Assembly: GCF_905220565.1 (NCBI RefSeq)
Contig: NC_059396.1
Location: 7,847,206-7,911,205 of the forward strand
Direction of reading: 5' to 3'
From: Melitaea cinxia
Lineage: Eukaryota; Arthropoda; Insecta; Lepidoptera; Nymphalidae
DNA: 64,000 nt
Every line of letters begins with the position of its first letter. The stretch's first letter is position 1. Under the pieces are notes generated by a model that worked only from the letters and a program-made list of their open reading frames with translations, searched no databases and was not told where the DNA came from. Positions 32,501-43,739 of this stretch are shown piece after piece. A program made the translations under genes and the position numbers.

Positions 32501-35500
32501 TTCTTTCATCAATCACTTTTAGTTCCGTCAATACTAGGCTAGCTTTTTCGTCTCTGTTTCTTACCTAAAAATTATTAGAGCTTACTCCTCGATTTTCATA
32601 TAAGATATGGTATTAATCTTTTTCTGAGACTAGTAAGCTGTTTGTGCCTATTTAGACAGTAGGTCTGAAGGAGTAAGCTCCAGTCGTACGTCGGAGCTGT
32701 TTTTTTTTTTTTAATAATTTTACCTCAGTATTTAAATACTGTAACCTGTATAAAATTTATATACTGTAAACCTGGTGCACCAAAATATACAGGGCATGCT
32801 AGGTAAAGATCTTGAACTGGAGTTATTTATGAATGGTGAAAATATCAATATTTTATGTTTAACAGAACACTGGCTCTCTATTTCCCAGTCCATATTTAAC
32901 TTCAGCGGTCACCAGGTAGCTAGTATGTTCAACAGAGAAAAAGCTATACGCGGTGGCTCTTTAATAATTGTAAGTAAACTTTTTAAATATAAAGAACGTA
33001 AAGACATTGTGAGCCTCTCTGTTGAGCAAACTATTGAATTAGCCTGCGTAGAGCTTGAGCACTTCATTGTTGTATGCGTATACAGACCTCCTAGTGGGTT
33101 ATATGAGTACTTTGAGAAAGTATTGGAAGAAGTTTTGTTAAAATCAAATAATTCTAATAAGGCTATTGTTGTATGTGGGGATTTTAATATTGATTTATTA
33201 GATAATTCTAATATAAGTCTGAGATTTAAGTCTATGCTTCTATCATATAACCTACATAACTTATTTACTGAACCCACTAGAATCACTGCTACTAGTGCTA
33301 CATGTATTGACAACATATTTACAAACTGTAAACCTTATTCTAAAGCTATTATTAATAAGTTAAGCTCAGACCATTGTGGCCAGTTAGCTTCCTTTTCTTA
33401 TTCTTTAAATGTCAACAAAAATATTTTAAAAAAGACCTTTGTACCTATAAGTGCTACACGTGTGGAGAAGTTTAGAGGTAGTATTGTGGCAAAACTTCCT
33501 TATTTATCATACATTAATGACCCTAACTACTTATATAACTCTTTATTTAAATTAGTAAAAACTGAATTTTCTACAATATTCACTTCAAAAACAGTCAATT
33601 CAGGGGGTCTCTTGACATTTGGTGAATGGGCAACTACTGGCATATACAAGAGCAGGCAAAGGCTTTATGAATTGTACAGTGAAAAAGCCTATAATCATAG
33701 TGTATCGTTTGCTTCTTTTGTAAGTGCCTACTCAAAAATGTTTAGAAGAGTATGTTCCATGGCAAAATCCTTGTATATTAAAGACAAAATAAGAAATGCG
33801 CATAATAAAATTAAAATGACATGGAACATAATTGCTTGTGAAAGTGGAAGAGTCACAGATCGCAGCTTCGATTTTAAGTTAAATGTCAATGATAAATTTG
33901 TTACCTCAGACCGAGAAGTTGCATCTGAGTTTGAAAAATTTTTCACTGACATTCCGCTTTCTACAACGCAATCACTTAATTCGTCTCCAGGCATTGCCGA
34001 ATTTTTGCTAAAGAAAAACGTTAAAGAATGTAATGTAATATTTACATTTAAACCTGTAAACCCCAAAGATATAATAATAGCCTTCAGAAGCCTGGACGTC
34101 AAGAAAACAGCTGATCTATGGGGTTTATCTGTAAAAGTCGTTAGTTCGATAATTGATGTTGTCGCACCTCATCTAGCTACTATATTTAATGGCTGTATAG
34201 AACATGGTGTGTTTCCTGATCTAATGAAACACAGTAAAGTAATTCCTATTTTTAAATCAGGCAGTACCCTAGATCCTAATAATTTCAGACCAATTTCAGT
34301 ACTCCCAACATTTAGTAAAATTTTTGAAAAAATCATCCTCGGGCAAATGTTATCGCATTTTAATGCACACAATCTACTACATAAGAAACAGTTTGGTTTT
34401 ACAAAAGGTCGCTCCACAACAGATGCTAGTGTTGAGCTAATTAAAAATATTTTTGAGGCATGGGAGAGGTCGCAGGATGCTCTTGGGATATTCTGTGACT
34501 TATCCAAGGCCTTTGATTGTGTGCACCATGAGACGTTGATCAGGAAACTGCATCATTATGGGATTAGAGATAAGGCACTCGACCTCCTGAATTCCTATTT
34601 GAATAATAGAATACAGAGGGTTGATATAAATGGTAAGAGATCTCCTGGGGCTCCTCTGGATATGGGGGTTCCACAGGGCTCTATCCTTGGCCCATTTCTC
34701 TTCCTTATTTACATAAATGATTTGCCATTTTTTGTACAGGACAAGCATGAGATAGTATTGTTCGCTGATGACACTTCACTTATTTTTAAGGTGAAACGTA
34801 ATTTACTTATATACGACGATGTAAACGATGCTCTCTCAAAGGTTGTCTACTGGTTTGATTCAAATAATTTATTATTAAATAAAAAAAAAACAAAATTAAT
34901 AAAATTCACGACACCTAATGTTAAACTTGTTGATAATGGTGTAGAATTGGGAGGAGAGATGTTAAAACCGGTGGAGTCCACTAAATTCCTAGGCATCACT
35001 ATAGATTCGAAATTGCGGTGGGATCTTCATATTGAGGGGATAGCGAATAGGCTCAGCTCTGCAGCGTTCGCGGTTAAAAAAAATTAGACTTATTACTGAC
35101 GTAGATACAGCTCGCGTAGTATATTTTAGTTATTTCCATAGCATTATGTCATATGGAATCTTATTATGGGGAAATGCAGCTACTGTCAATACTATTTTTG
35201 TCCTGCAGAAAAGAGCTATTCGTGCAATTTATAGTTTAGGCCCTAGAGTATCATTAAGAGATAAGTTTAAAGAAATAAAAATATTGACTGTTGCTTCTCA
35301 ATATGTGTACGAAAATGTTATGTATGTTCATAAAAATATACACGAATTTCCCAGGAATTGCGACATGCATAGCATTAATACTAGGAACAAACATAAACTT
35401 GCAGTGCCTGTAACTCGCTTACGCCGAGTCAGTAATTCCTTTTATGGACAATGTATACGCTTATACAACAGGCTCCCAGAAAACGTTCAAAAAGCTTCTA

Positions 35501-36498
35501 TTGCTAAATTTAAAAAAATTGTGAAAAAACGATTGTGTAGTAAAGGATATTATTCGATTAATGATTTTCTAGAAGACAGTACGCCTTGGGAATGATGTGA
35601 TCGCTTCCAGGCTATTTCAACTTATAAAATTATTGTTCAATTCGATTTGCTTTGGGAAAAAAAAAAAAAACATTACTGTAAAAAAAAAAAAATATGATAT
35701 TAGTCCCGCTGAGTTTCTTCCGCCAGTTCTTCTCAGGTCAGAGGCTTCTTCTTTCCGAACTGGTAGTAGACTCATGACGTTCAGTAAGAAATTGTAATAA
35801 TTTTATGCTGAATAAAATATTTTGAATTTGAATTTGAATTTGAATTTACAAGAAACTTTGTCTTACCCTGTATCAATAATATCCATAACTTTAGGTTCGA
35901 AATATTTGACACTATAAAGATACGGAGCCGTGCTTCTAAATGAAAAATAGAGATCCATTTTTCTTTTTGTTTGATCTAATCTAAATTTACAACCTCGTAA
36001 AAATGCTGCTAGCCACTGGTCGTCTATAAGGAGTTTTAAATTTGTTATATATTATGTTTAATATATTTCACAAAAATGTTATAATCAGTAACGAAAAATA
36101 CGTCTAAATTATTATTCAGCATCAATTTGAAAAAGTATGTTTGCAAAGTATGAACGAAAAAAGTGCCTACTGAAGACTGGCGTACAGAAAAAAAAATAAG
36201 TTAATATAGACTATATATAAATGAACTAATTATGATTACTGTACATAAGTTGATCTGATCCCAAATTTAGCAATAATGATTAAGAGAACTTGGATGAAAA
36301 ACTTTTACAAATAATTTGCAAATTAACTTAAAAATACATATTCTTAAAAATCCAGTCACCTGTTCTAGCTCTCAAATGTGGTTGCTCCAAAATCCATTGC
36401 TTTATGTGACGAATACTTTCTTGAAGTATTTCGGGATTTTCATTTAATTCTGTTTGAGCCTTCTCAGCTAGCGCTGGAGGGAGAGGTCTAACAGACAT
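29600..36498 (-). CDS. Gene B: CRAL-TRIO TTPA-like, early stop
   Basis: Seven coding exons in order of translation: 36498-36360, 36023-35867, 32157-32028, 31713-31582, 31312-31202, 30146-30041, 29697-29600. Phases are the same as in A, C and D; 290 aa. N-terminal domain: MSVRPLPPALAEKAQTELNE, DDQWLAAFLRGCKF. Lipid-binding fold: P190-x-R192-x-K194, H197 (PIRIKAIHFLNTP) and EEYGG (245-249). It is the most diverged of the four: exon 3 has RIGQIDIKKY where the others have RPG.(Y/F), and exon 4 has MEDDNLVVAG. The last exon ends KRLKKSQ and then TGA. Twelve or so codons beyond, in the same frame, GESLRCIRID-TAA resembles the family's GSFRKLEID end, so the normal tail is cut off. Intron 2 holds a 3.1-kb LINE ending 19 bp from the donor of exon 2. 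Likely expressed or recently active, since all splice sites and six exons are intact. Confidence 0.88.
30185..30350 (+). repeat. LINE-tail-like repeat scrap
   Basis: 'aactagctttaccctgcgcg' opening and a 'gacaaacattcatttatata' close, as in RTE-type tails. Intron 5 of gene B. Confidence 0.5.
30745..31045 (+). repeat. Family 4 repeat, short copy
   Basis: Begins 'ttaaccgacttcaaaaaaag' and ends 'caagcgaacacaattatttt'. Intron 5 of gene B. Confidence 0.75.
32255..32475 (+). repeat. Interspersed repeat scrap
   Basis: 'cttactccccaagtcaagcg' and following sequence recur (diverged) at 59825-59875. No coding capacity. Intron 2 of gene B. Confidence 0.5.
32700..35850 (+). mobile_element. Non-LTR retrotransposon (APE-type LINE), 5'-truncated
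   Basis: Contains an endonuclease plus reverse-transcriptase ORF and ends in a (TTTGAA)n tail at about 35811-35847. The 5' end is truncated: the ORF starts at the HQNIQG motif and no ORF1 is present. Antisense to gene B, inside its intron 2. The left border (about 32700, after a T-run) is approximate and no target duplication was identified. Clade not assigned (Jockey/CR1-like by overall layout). Confidence 0.9.
32775..35595 (+). pseudogene. LINE ORF2: endonuclease-reverse transcriptase
   Basis: A 770-codon frame (32775-35087) plus its continuation (to 35595) in another frame. Endonuclease landmarks: N in HQNIQG, E in LTEHWL, YRPPSG, GDFNIDL, SDHCG. Reverse transcriptase landmarks: NNFRPISVLPTFSKI, GIFCDLSKAFDCVHHETL (motif A), GVPQGSILGPFLFLIYIND (motif B) and LFADDTSLI (motif C). 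The frame is lost in an A-run near 35075-35085: eight A's, where seven would keep it open into KIRLITD. The downstream part (MSYGILLWGNA ...) is the usual C-terminal domain. One single-base slip is the only lesion seen, so the copy is young. Confidence 0.9.
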
Positions 36499-36684
36499 TT
36501 TGATGTTTCTATACTGATTTCTTTCGCTTACTTCAAAATTGTCACACTATGGCTTGTTTAACACTAAAATGCAAACAAAAAAAATTATGTGTCAAAGTAT
36601 TGTTATAACTTTAGCCAAAAGTTATTCAGGAGACTACTATCTATACATTTTTATGTGCAGTCAGATATTGCAAATTCCAATGAT
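36499..36684. other. Region upstream of gene B
   Basis: Presumed 5' UTR and promoter. A TATA-like ACATAAAAATG lies on the minus strand about 150 nt upstream of the ATG, but it is not convincing. Confidence 0.3.
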
Positions 36685-37200
36685 TTTTTAACCGACTTCC
36701 AAAAAAGGAGGAGGTTCTTAATTCGGTCCCATTTAAATTTATTTGAGATCTAACAACTACTTTTCGAGCTATATCTAATAATGCGTTTTTACTTGACGCT
36801 TTTTTCGTCGACCTGCGTTGTATTATACCGCATAACTTTCTACTGGATGTACCGATTTGAATAATTCTTTTTTTGTTAGAAAGAGGATATCCCTAGTTTG
36901 GTACCATGATAAGGAAACCAGGATCCAATGATGGGATCTCAGAGAAATCGAGGGAAACTCTCGAAAATCCGCAATAACTTTTTACTGGGTGTACTGATTT
37001 TAATAATTTTTAATTTAATCGAAAGCTGATGTTTGTCATGTGGTCACATATAAATTTCATTGAGATCTGATAACTACTTTTTGAGTAATCTTTGATAACG
37101 CGCAGTTACTTGACTATTTTTTCGTCGATCTACGTTGTATTACTCGTCGATGTAATTGAAGTCGGTTTTTTTTTCGTTTGCGAGCAAACACAATTATAAT
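36685..37200 (+). repeat. Family 4 repeat
   Basis: Begins 'ttaaccgacttccaaaaaag' and ends 'gaagtcggttttttttt' plus 'gcgagcaaacacaattat'; a very close relative of 27255-27870 with an internal deletion near the start. Confidence 0.82.
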
Positions 37201-37259
37201 CACTTCTTATGGTTTCCCAAATAATAACGCTTAAAATAACAATTGCTTTATTTTATAGA

Positions 37260-37495
37260 TTTAGGGAAAAGCAGCAGAAAGTATCTTGCTGAAAATTTGG
37301 AGCAACTCGACTTGAGAAGTACTTCAACCTCAGAAGATCACAGCTAAATAGCAGAGCAGGGTGCTCGCGAGTAGTGTTGTATTTGTGTGGTGAGTAATGT
37401 CAGAGTTATTGGTGTTGCTGACATACATAAGGTCTCGTATCTGCTTACAATCAAGTGGACCGTACGCTGATTTGCTACAGTTGTATTAAAAAATT
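37260..37495 (+). repeat. Family 3 repeat, diverged
   Basis: 'aaaatttggagcaactcgac', 'agaagatcacagctaaatag' and 'gtgtggtgagtaatg' align in order with 4961-5240. Confidence 0.65.
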
Positions 37496-37499
37496 TAGA

Positions 37500-38035
37500 A
37501 AAAAATTACGAAAGTCAGTTTATTTTCATTCGCTAATTTCAATTATCTTTACATTTAGAAAATCTGATATAGAAATCAGTGTATTAAAAAAAATTAAGTA
37601 CCTCTAGAGTGGCGAATGAGTTACAAAATTTATTAAATAAACAATGGACAAATACCAAAGTTTTGATCACAATCAAATTATGAAGGTACTATAGCGGCAA
37701 CTTTTCATTTTATAATAAATGCAAATTCCTTTTTATTGTGAAGATAAAAAATTCTTATATGCCTGAGTAAACAAAAATTAATAAATATATACTCAATAAA
37801 GGGTTACTACTCCTAATAAAATAGGAACCGTAATGTAGTAGTAAGTAAGTAGCAAGAGTTCTGGACACTATTATAATTATTAACAGATAAAATTACTCAC
37901 ATATCCAGGGCTCACTTAACCAGGTTATTCAGCATATAAACATAACAATTATTATTGATACACATTGTTTACTGCAAGAAATAAAAAGTCGTTACTATAA
38001 TCTTCAAGTAGGTATATATTACTTTACTTATTCAT
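37500..38035. other. AT-rich intergenic, nothing recognised
   Basis: No gene or repeat family recognised. Confidence 0.45.
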
Positions 38036-38037
38036 CA

Positions 38038-38395
38038 CATCATCATCATCACATCAGCCTTTCGCAGTCCAGTACTGGACATAGGCCTCCACAAGTTCAC
38101 GCCAAAAATGGCGTTAACTCATGTGTTTTGCCCATAGTCACCACGCTGGGCAGGCGGGTTTGTGACTGCAGGTCTGGCTTTGTCGCACCGAAGACACTGC
38201 TGCCCATCTTCGGCCTGTGTATTTCAAAGCCAGCAGTTGGATGGTTATCCGGCCATCGGTCAGCTTTTTAAGCTCCAAGGTAGTAATGGAACTGTGTTAT
38301 CCCTTAGTCACCTCTTACGACACCCACGGGAAGAGAGGGGAGTTGCTATATTCTTTAATGCCGTAACCACACAGCTTTACTTATTATTAACAAAT
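38038..38395 (+). repeat. Interspersed repeat (family 2), full copy
   Basis: About 350 bp, from 'catcatcatcatcacatcag' to 'gccgtaaccacacagc'. A near-identical copy lies at 44755-45090 and a reversed copy at 53590-53825. The open frame inside (38162-38401) is a by-product. Confidence 0.85.
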
Positions 38396-38599
38396 AAATA
38401 AGTTCTACGGTAAAGTAAACCAAAAAAACAGAGACAGATAACTAAAATGCCAACTAAATTTGTTTTCCTCGTGTATAGATAGAAAGCAAGGAAAAACAAG
38501 CCGAGAAGGAAGCCGATAGGAGGAGTTAGTTGGGCTGGGAGGCGTTTGGCAGGCTTCGCCGCGTCTCCACTTTGAAGACTTCACAATACTTGAACTTTT

Positions 38600-38865
38600 A
38601 ACTGAGGTAGGGCACAGCAAGAAATTTCCTGCTCAAAATATGGAGCGGCCCGACTGGGGTAGTACCTCGACCTTACAGAAGATCACAACTAAATAATGCT
38701 GTTTTCAAGCAGCATTGTGTTCGTGTTGGTGCTACTCACCAGACAGGGGTGACCAGAGCTTGGGGCGATTGGGGATAGGGTCGGCAACGAGTTTGCGATA
38801 CTTACCATCAGATGAGCCTTATGTTTCTTTACCGACCTAGTTACATTAAAAAAAAGTTTTCGAGC
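38600..38865 (+). repeat. Interspersed repeat (family 3)
   Basis: 'gaggtagggcacagcaagaa' to 'gacctagttacattaaaaaa', a close relative of 4961-5240. Confidence 0.78.
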
Positions 38866-38869
38866 GATG

Positions 38870-39494
38870 CCTCCTGCCTATTTTGACATACCGAGATATG
38901 GATATAAAATCAAGGGCTAGTCAACAAGTTTAAAGACACTCAACGTTCTTTGGAACAGGCTATGCTTGGTGACTACTTATTGTACACCCATTACGCAGGC
39001 ATAGGCAGAATTAACTTTATCTCGCCCATTAGTTACGAAGAGACTTTAACAGCAGACCTTAAAAAAGGTTTGTAATTACAGTCACCCGAAAATCGGTAAG
39101 GTGCTAGTAAGAATTTGCTCATGGTCAATCACTAATTATAAACGACTTTTGAATTTGATAATTTCCTTTTTTCCGAGCAACTTAGGTATGGAAATAATAT
39201 TTGGAGGAAGATAGACCTGATTTAGGATTATGGAAAGACCCGGGCCATTTTGATTTGTCGCCCCATGAATTAAGAGAAAAGTGAATTAATCTGTTCATTA
39301 ATTCCATAAAACATTCGAACCAGACAACGTTGTGGGCATGCCCACCATACCCACAACGGTGGCTCCGCCCCTGCTGTTTCGCCTCAATTAAGAAACTATC
39401 TTTTATATTTACAATTACAAATAGAAATATACCAGAAAATATTGTAGAATTCGATGGTGTAGTTGTGTGGTGTGTTAACTCATAAACGAAAAAA
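38870..39494. other. Intergenic, nothing recognised
   Basis: Slightly GC-richer than average, possibly an old transposon. No coding block recognised. Confidence 0.4.
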
Positions 39495-39780
39495 ATATAT
39501 ATTTCAATTACATCAACAAGTAATACAACGTAGGTAGAAAAAGAAAATAGTCGAGTGAATATGCGTTATCAAAGATTACTCAAAAAAATTGTTATCAGAT
39601 CTCAATCAAATTTAAATAGGACTACAACACAAGCATCAGCTTTTAATCAAAACAAGAATCATCAAAATCGGTATACCCCTTAAAAGTCATTCAATCAAAA
39701 TCAAGTTCCGATATAACATACATTTAAAAAAATACAAACGAATTGAGAACCTCCTCATTTTTTGGAAGTCGGTTAAAAAG
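39495..39780 (-). repeat. Family 4 repeat, reversed
   Basis: The right end 'tttttggaagtcggttaa' is the reverse complement of the family start. Confidence 0.75.
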
Positions 39781-39919
39781 AATAATATTTACATCATAAA
39801 CTTTTATCCGCTAGATACCCTCATGTGTCGAATAGCGTTTACGCCAAACGGTAAAACAGGCCCTTACTGTAAGCATAATTAAGGTTAAATTGTAACTTTT
39901 GTAATTACAACAATTACAA

Positions 39920-40093
39920 TTCGATCTCCTTGCTGGACATAAATATTTTATTTCACTAGACCTCGCATTAGGCTATTACCAAATTCCAATAGCCAAAGAG
40001 TCTAGACACAAAACGGCTTTTGTTACACCCGAAGGTCAATTCGAGTACCTTCTAGTGCCTAATTGTTTAGTAAACGCACCATCAGTTTTTATT
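39920..40093 (+). pseudogene. Ty3/gypsy reverse transcriptase fragment
   Basis: 58 codons in one frame: FDLLAGHKYFISLDLALGYY carries the first catalytic aspartate (motif A), then KTAFVTPEGQFEYL and a modified LVNAPSVF. It stops at TGA and the rest of pol is absent. Orphan scrap of a gypsy-type element, apparently unrelated to the element at 20831-26170, which lacks this region. Confidence 0.85.
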
Positions 40094-40099
40094 TGAATT

Positions 40100-41030
40100 T
40101 GATGAACACCTTAATTTGTTGCAATTTAATGCACTAGTAGTACGGCGCACTGTTACATGGTTCTTCTGATCTCTATACTTCACAAAATGCAATATCATTT
40201 GGTTGAATGAACTCTGTGAAGTTATTTCGATGTTGCCAAGCTTCCTAATTATATCCAGTATATGGCAGCATGTAGTATTCTCTCAGGCAACGTACAATAA
40301 TATGTGCAAATTAAAAGTAAATACTAGATATTAATGTATAAATAATTTCACACGATAATTAATTTAATCATATAAATGATTTATCAATTTTCGTCAAAAA
40401 AAAATTGGCTGTCTGTAAAGTTGGTTTACGGATGATAGTTTAACATGACAACGTCATAACAAAACATCTTCTCGGACGCATAGGCCAAACGAGTGGAACA
40501 TGCGGCGCAAGCGTACATTAAGCGTAACGGGACATAGCGTCATCCTTTTTCGTGCATGCAACCGGCGTTCTTCGATTTATTAGACGATGTCACATTAAAA
40601 AAATTATTTCGGATTATAATTTTCTACGCATGATTAGCGTAGGCTCATGTGTACTTAAAAACATTTAATATTATTGTTTTAAATATTAGTAGTTTAGATT
40701 ATGTTACTCACTTTATATTACATTTAAATAAAAAAACCGTATAATATACAATACTTACATAATTACGTTTATGGATCTTAAGAAACATATTTTTTTTACA
40801 AATACTGATGTAACACATGTAGCTGTTTTCACTGGATAAATGCAAAGTAACTGGCTTTTTGATATAGTAGATTAATAACGTAGCTACTATCATTTGACGA
40901 TATGGTATACGATATTGAAAGGATTAAAATGGTCATTTTATTTCAGGTAGGGTAAACAGACGCTGTAAAGGTGTTAATACCTGTTTCGAGAGAGGTACGT
41001 ATGGTATTTATGTCAAAGATGTATGTTTAT
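40100..41030. other. Intergenic, nothing recognised
   Basis: No gene recognised on either strand. Confidence 0.4.
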
Positions 41031-41034
41031 TTCC

Positions 41035-41330
41035 AACTAGCTGACCCGGCGAACTTCGTATCGCCTAACACAAACTTTATCGTATGGTATTAAAGTTCTA
41101 ATTGACTTTTAAGTATTATCACAAATCTTTTGTATGGGAGTATAGAAAAGTGTTGTTTTTAGACTTTTTCAGGAAATTAAAATATTTTTTTTTTTTAGAA
41201 TTTTTCTCTCCGTAAGAACCATCCTCGTACTTCAAGGCATATTTTAAAAAAAGAATTAGCGAAATCGGTCCAACCGTTCTCGAGTTTTGCGCTTAGCAAC
41301 ACATTCAGCGACTCATTTTTATATTATAGA
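41035..41330 (+). repeat. LINE-tail-like repeat
   Basis: Opens 'ctagctgacccggcgaactt' and closes 'gagttttgcgcttagcaaca' and 'gactcatttttatattatag', a layout shared with 11205-11345 and 49380-49500. Confidence 0.65.
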
Positions 41331-41647
41331 TGTGTCTTATACGAGTATAATCATAAAGTATTTCATACTTACGACGTAATATCCTGATAAATTGTAAAAT
41401 TGATTCACTAATTAAACGGAAGCAAGAAGTAGTATTTCTAAGTCAGTAACACATATACTCCCAACAGTCAATAAAGCTGAATTTATACTAAAGTACTCAT
41501 TGTACAAATATATGTGTTTTTACACATTGTAATAAGATAACACAAACGTAGACTTGATAAAGCAGTATCAAAACAAGAAATACAAATGAATACACTACAT
41601 TTATTATTCTAAATAATATTAAGATTATAGATTTTTTTACATTCTTT

Positions 41648-42311
41648 AAAGGTGGATTTATATTTGACTGACGTGTCGTGTCGAGTCATGACGTGATGGC
41701 TAGCGTTTACATTATTACGTCGTATTCTGACGCATCAGAACAATATTTTGAATCAATACAGCCGTAGCTCTAGAAAAGGTCAAACGTTTCAAATGTTCTT
41801 CTATGAGCCATCGGATTCTGATTCAGGTTTTGAAGAAGATATTCAATTTTCAATGCTCGCAACTCTTTTGAAAAAAGAAAGAAAAAGAAGGAGATTTTGG
41901 AATTATGCAATTAATAGACAAATATATTATATATATAATATTGTTTTTGTTTTATATTATAAATAGCATTATATTGTCGTACAATTTCAATTAAGTCATC
42001 AATTTTTAAGAGCCAAATCAACTATTATTTTACTATTCACGTAAATAAACAAGCGACGCTAACGCGTTATTACACAACACTGTTCAGTTGTTCACATTAA
42101 TCTGACGTGTCGGGATGGCGCCGTTTCAGCACCCCCCGCAACCCGCTTATCTGACGCGAATCGGGATCGGTTCTGATGCGACACATCAGAAGCCATCACG
42201 ACATGACACAACACAGCGATGTAAACGTTGTCATACAAAATGTATGATACCTACCGATTTTGTTCTGATGCGACACGACGCGACACGTCAGTCAAATATA
42301 TATCCGCCTTT
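41648..42311 (+). mobile_element. Short TIR element, PIF/Harbinger type (tentative)
   Basis: Inverted ends of about 36 bp: the left begins AAAGGTGGATTTATATTTG; the right end, reversed, begins AAAGGCGGATATATATTTG; both continue ACTGACGTGTCG. Total 664 bp. The interior encodes a 72-codon frame (41748-41966) with an acidic DSDSGFEED stretch followed by KKERKRRRFWNYAINR. It resembles the start of Harbinger transposases (RRFW..x.NR) as I remember them. No catalytic domain is present, so the element is a deletion derivative. A clean 3-bp target duplication could not be set. Confidence 0.7.
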
Positions 42312-42587
42312 ATTGAGGAAAAAAAGAAATAGGCATTAGGTTTTGTCACAAAAAGACCTCGCCCTCGACCTCGTGAATCACAGATATCAGATCAGAAAAT
42401 CAATTGTACTTTAAGAACAAACTGCACAAAAGAAATGTTGTGACTTTAAATGCAAAGATTTTTATTTATATTAATAGCTATAACTAAGTACAATTAAATG
42501 GCGCCATATCACAAATATAAATTAATTAATTAATTGTAAACTGTAACTTTGTTTTTCTTGACTTCAAAAAAGCTTCGCAATTGTCAA

Positions 42588-43390
42588 TATAGTTGTCATA
42601 GCTCAGGTCCCACCGGGATCGACCGAGAAGACCACGGTTCAAACCCCATATCACAGATCGATTATTTTAAAATACATATGAAAAATATTATTCATATTTT
42701 ATCAATATACTAGCGATCCGCCCCGGCTTCGCACGGGTGCAATGCTGATACAAAATACACTACAGAATGTCTTTATTTATAGCTTGAAACTAACTTATAG
42801 CACGGCTATTAACATAATAAACACAACATTCAAATATGCGTCGTTAGATTACACGTTGTTACAGAATGCGTTGAAGAAATAAAGGTTCACTGCTCGTTCC
42901 CGGTAGATGATAGTATAATAATATGTAGCCTATATGTTGACCCGATTTCTTAATAATATTCGTGCCAAATTTGAAGTAAATCCATGCGGTACTTTTTGAG
43001 TTTATCCCGGACATACATACAGACAAACAGACAATTAGACAAAAATTCTAAAAACTATATTTTTGGCTTCGGTATCGATTGTAGATCACAACCCAAGTAT
43101 TCTTTTTAAAAAATATTCAATGTACAGTTTTGACTTTCCTACCATTTTATTATAAGGACCTGGGTGACCGAGCTTAGCTCGGTATTTTTAGTAAATCGTG
43201 TTTTTTGAAAATCATTTTTAAATACGAATTACATATTGATAAAATATGAATAATATTTTTCGATTTTATTATTTTTAGAAAAAAAAAGAAAAAAAACGAT
43301 AATCGATATGGAATACGTGAGGATACGAACCATGACCTTTTCGGCCGAACGCGATCGGCCGATTTCCCCTGAGCTATTACAACTTTATTG
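42588..43390. repeat. Second tRNA-like inverted element, with insertion
   Basis: The left flank starts 'agttgtcatagctcagg' with 'ccacggttcaaacccc' (B-box-like). The right flank, reversed, starts 'gttgtaatagctcagg' with 'catggttcgta'. Both continue into inverted 'aaaaatattattcatatttt' blocks (42682 and 43230). Arms are imperfect. The centre (about 42715-43200) holds a LINE-tail-like repeat 'ctagcgatccgccccggctt'. A related half-copy is at 58600-58930. Confidence 0.6.
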
Positions 43391-43479
43391 ACAGATGCGA
43401 AATTTACCTTCTTATTCTAACGATATTGTAGCCATTTTTTCATTGCCTAAAAACAGGGATAAAACGACATTTTCTAAAA

Positions 43480-43615
43480 ATGAATCCTAGCTAGATTTAT
43501 TTATCTCCCCCGTAATCCCCTGTATACTAAATTTCATGAAAATCGTTGGAGCCGTTTCCGAGATTCAGATTATATATATATATACAAGAATTGCTCGTTT
43601 AATAGTATAAGATTA
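43480..43615 (+). repeat. LINE-tail-like repeat end
   Basis: 'atttcatgaaaatcgttgga' then 'gtttccgagattcag' and a (TA)n end, the usual layout of these tails. Confidence 0.55.
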
Positions 43616-43695
43616 TGTATAGATTATTTTAATGGCACTTACCCTATGGAATAAAAAATAATAAACTAAATATTTATAAATGATAATAATATACT

Positions 43696-43701
43696 TTTAT
43701 T
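43696..43701 (-). terminator. Poly(A) signal of gene C
   Basis: AATAAA on the minus strand, about 40 nt after the TAG stop of gene C. Confidence 0.65.
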
Positions 43702-43739
43702 ACAAACTTTACCTCTTAAAGAGGTATAAAATTAAAACT

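Noticed and set aside
32909..33316. 135-codon minus-strand frame
   Set aside because: Antisense shadow of the LINE endonuclease.
33728..34102. Minus-strand frames within the LINE regions
   Set aside because: Shadows of the plus-strand reverse-transcriptase ORFs.
38162..38401. 79-codon plus-strand frame
   Set aside because: Lies wholly inside a dispersed repeat with near-identical copies; not a gene.
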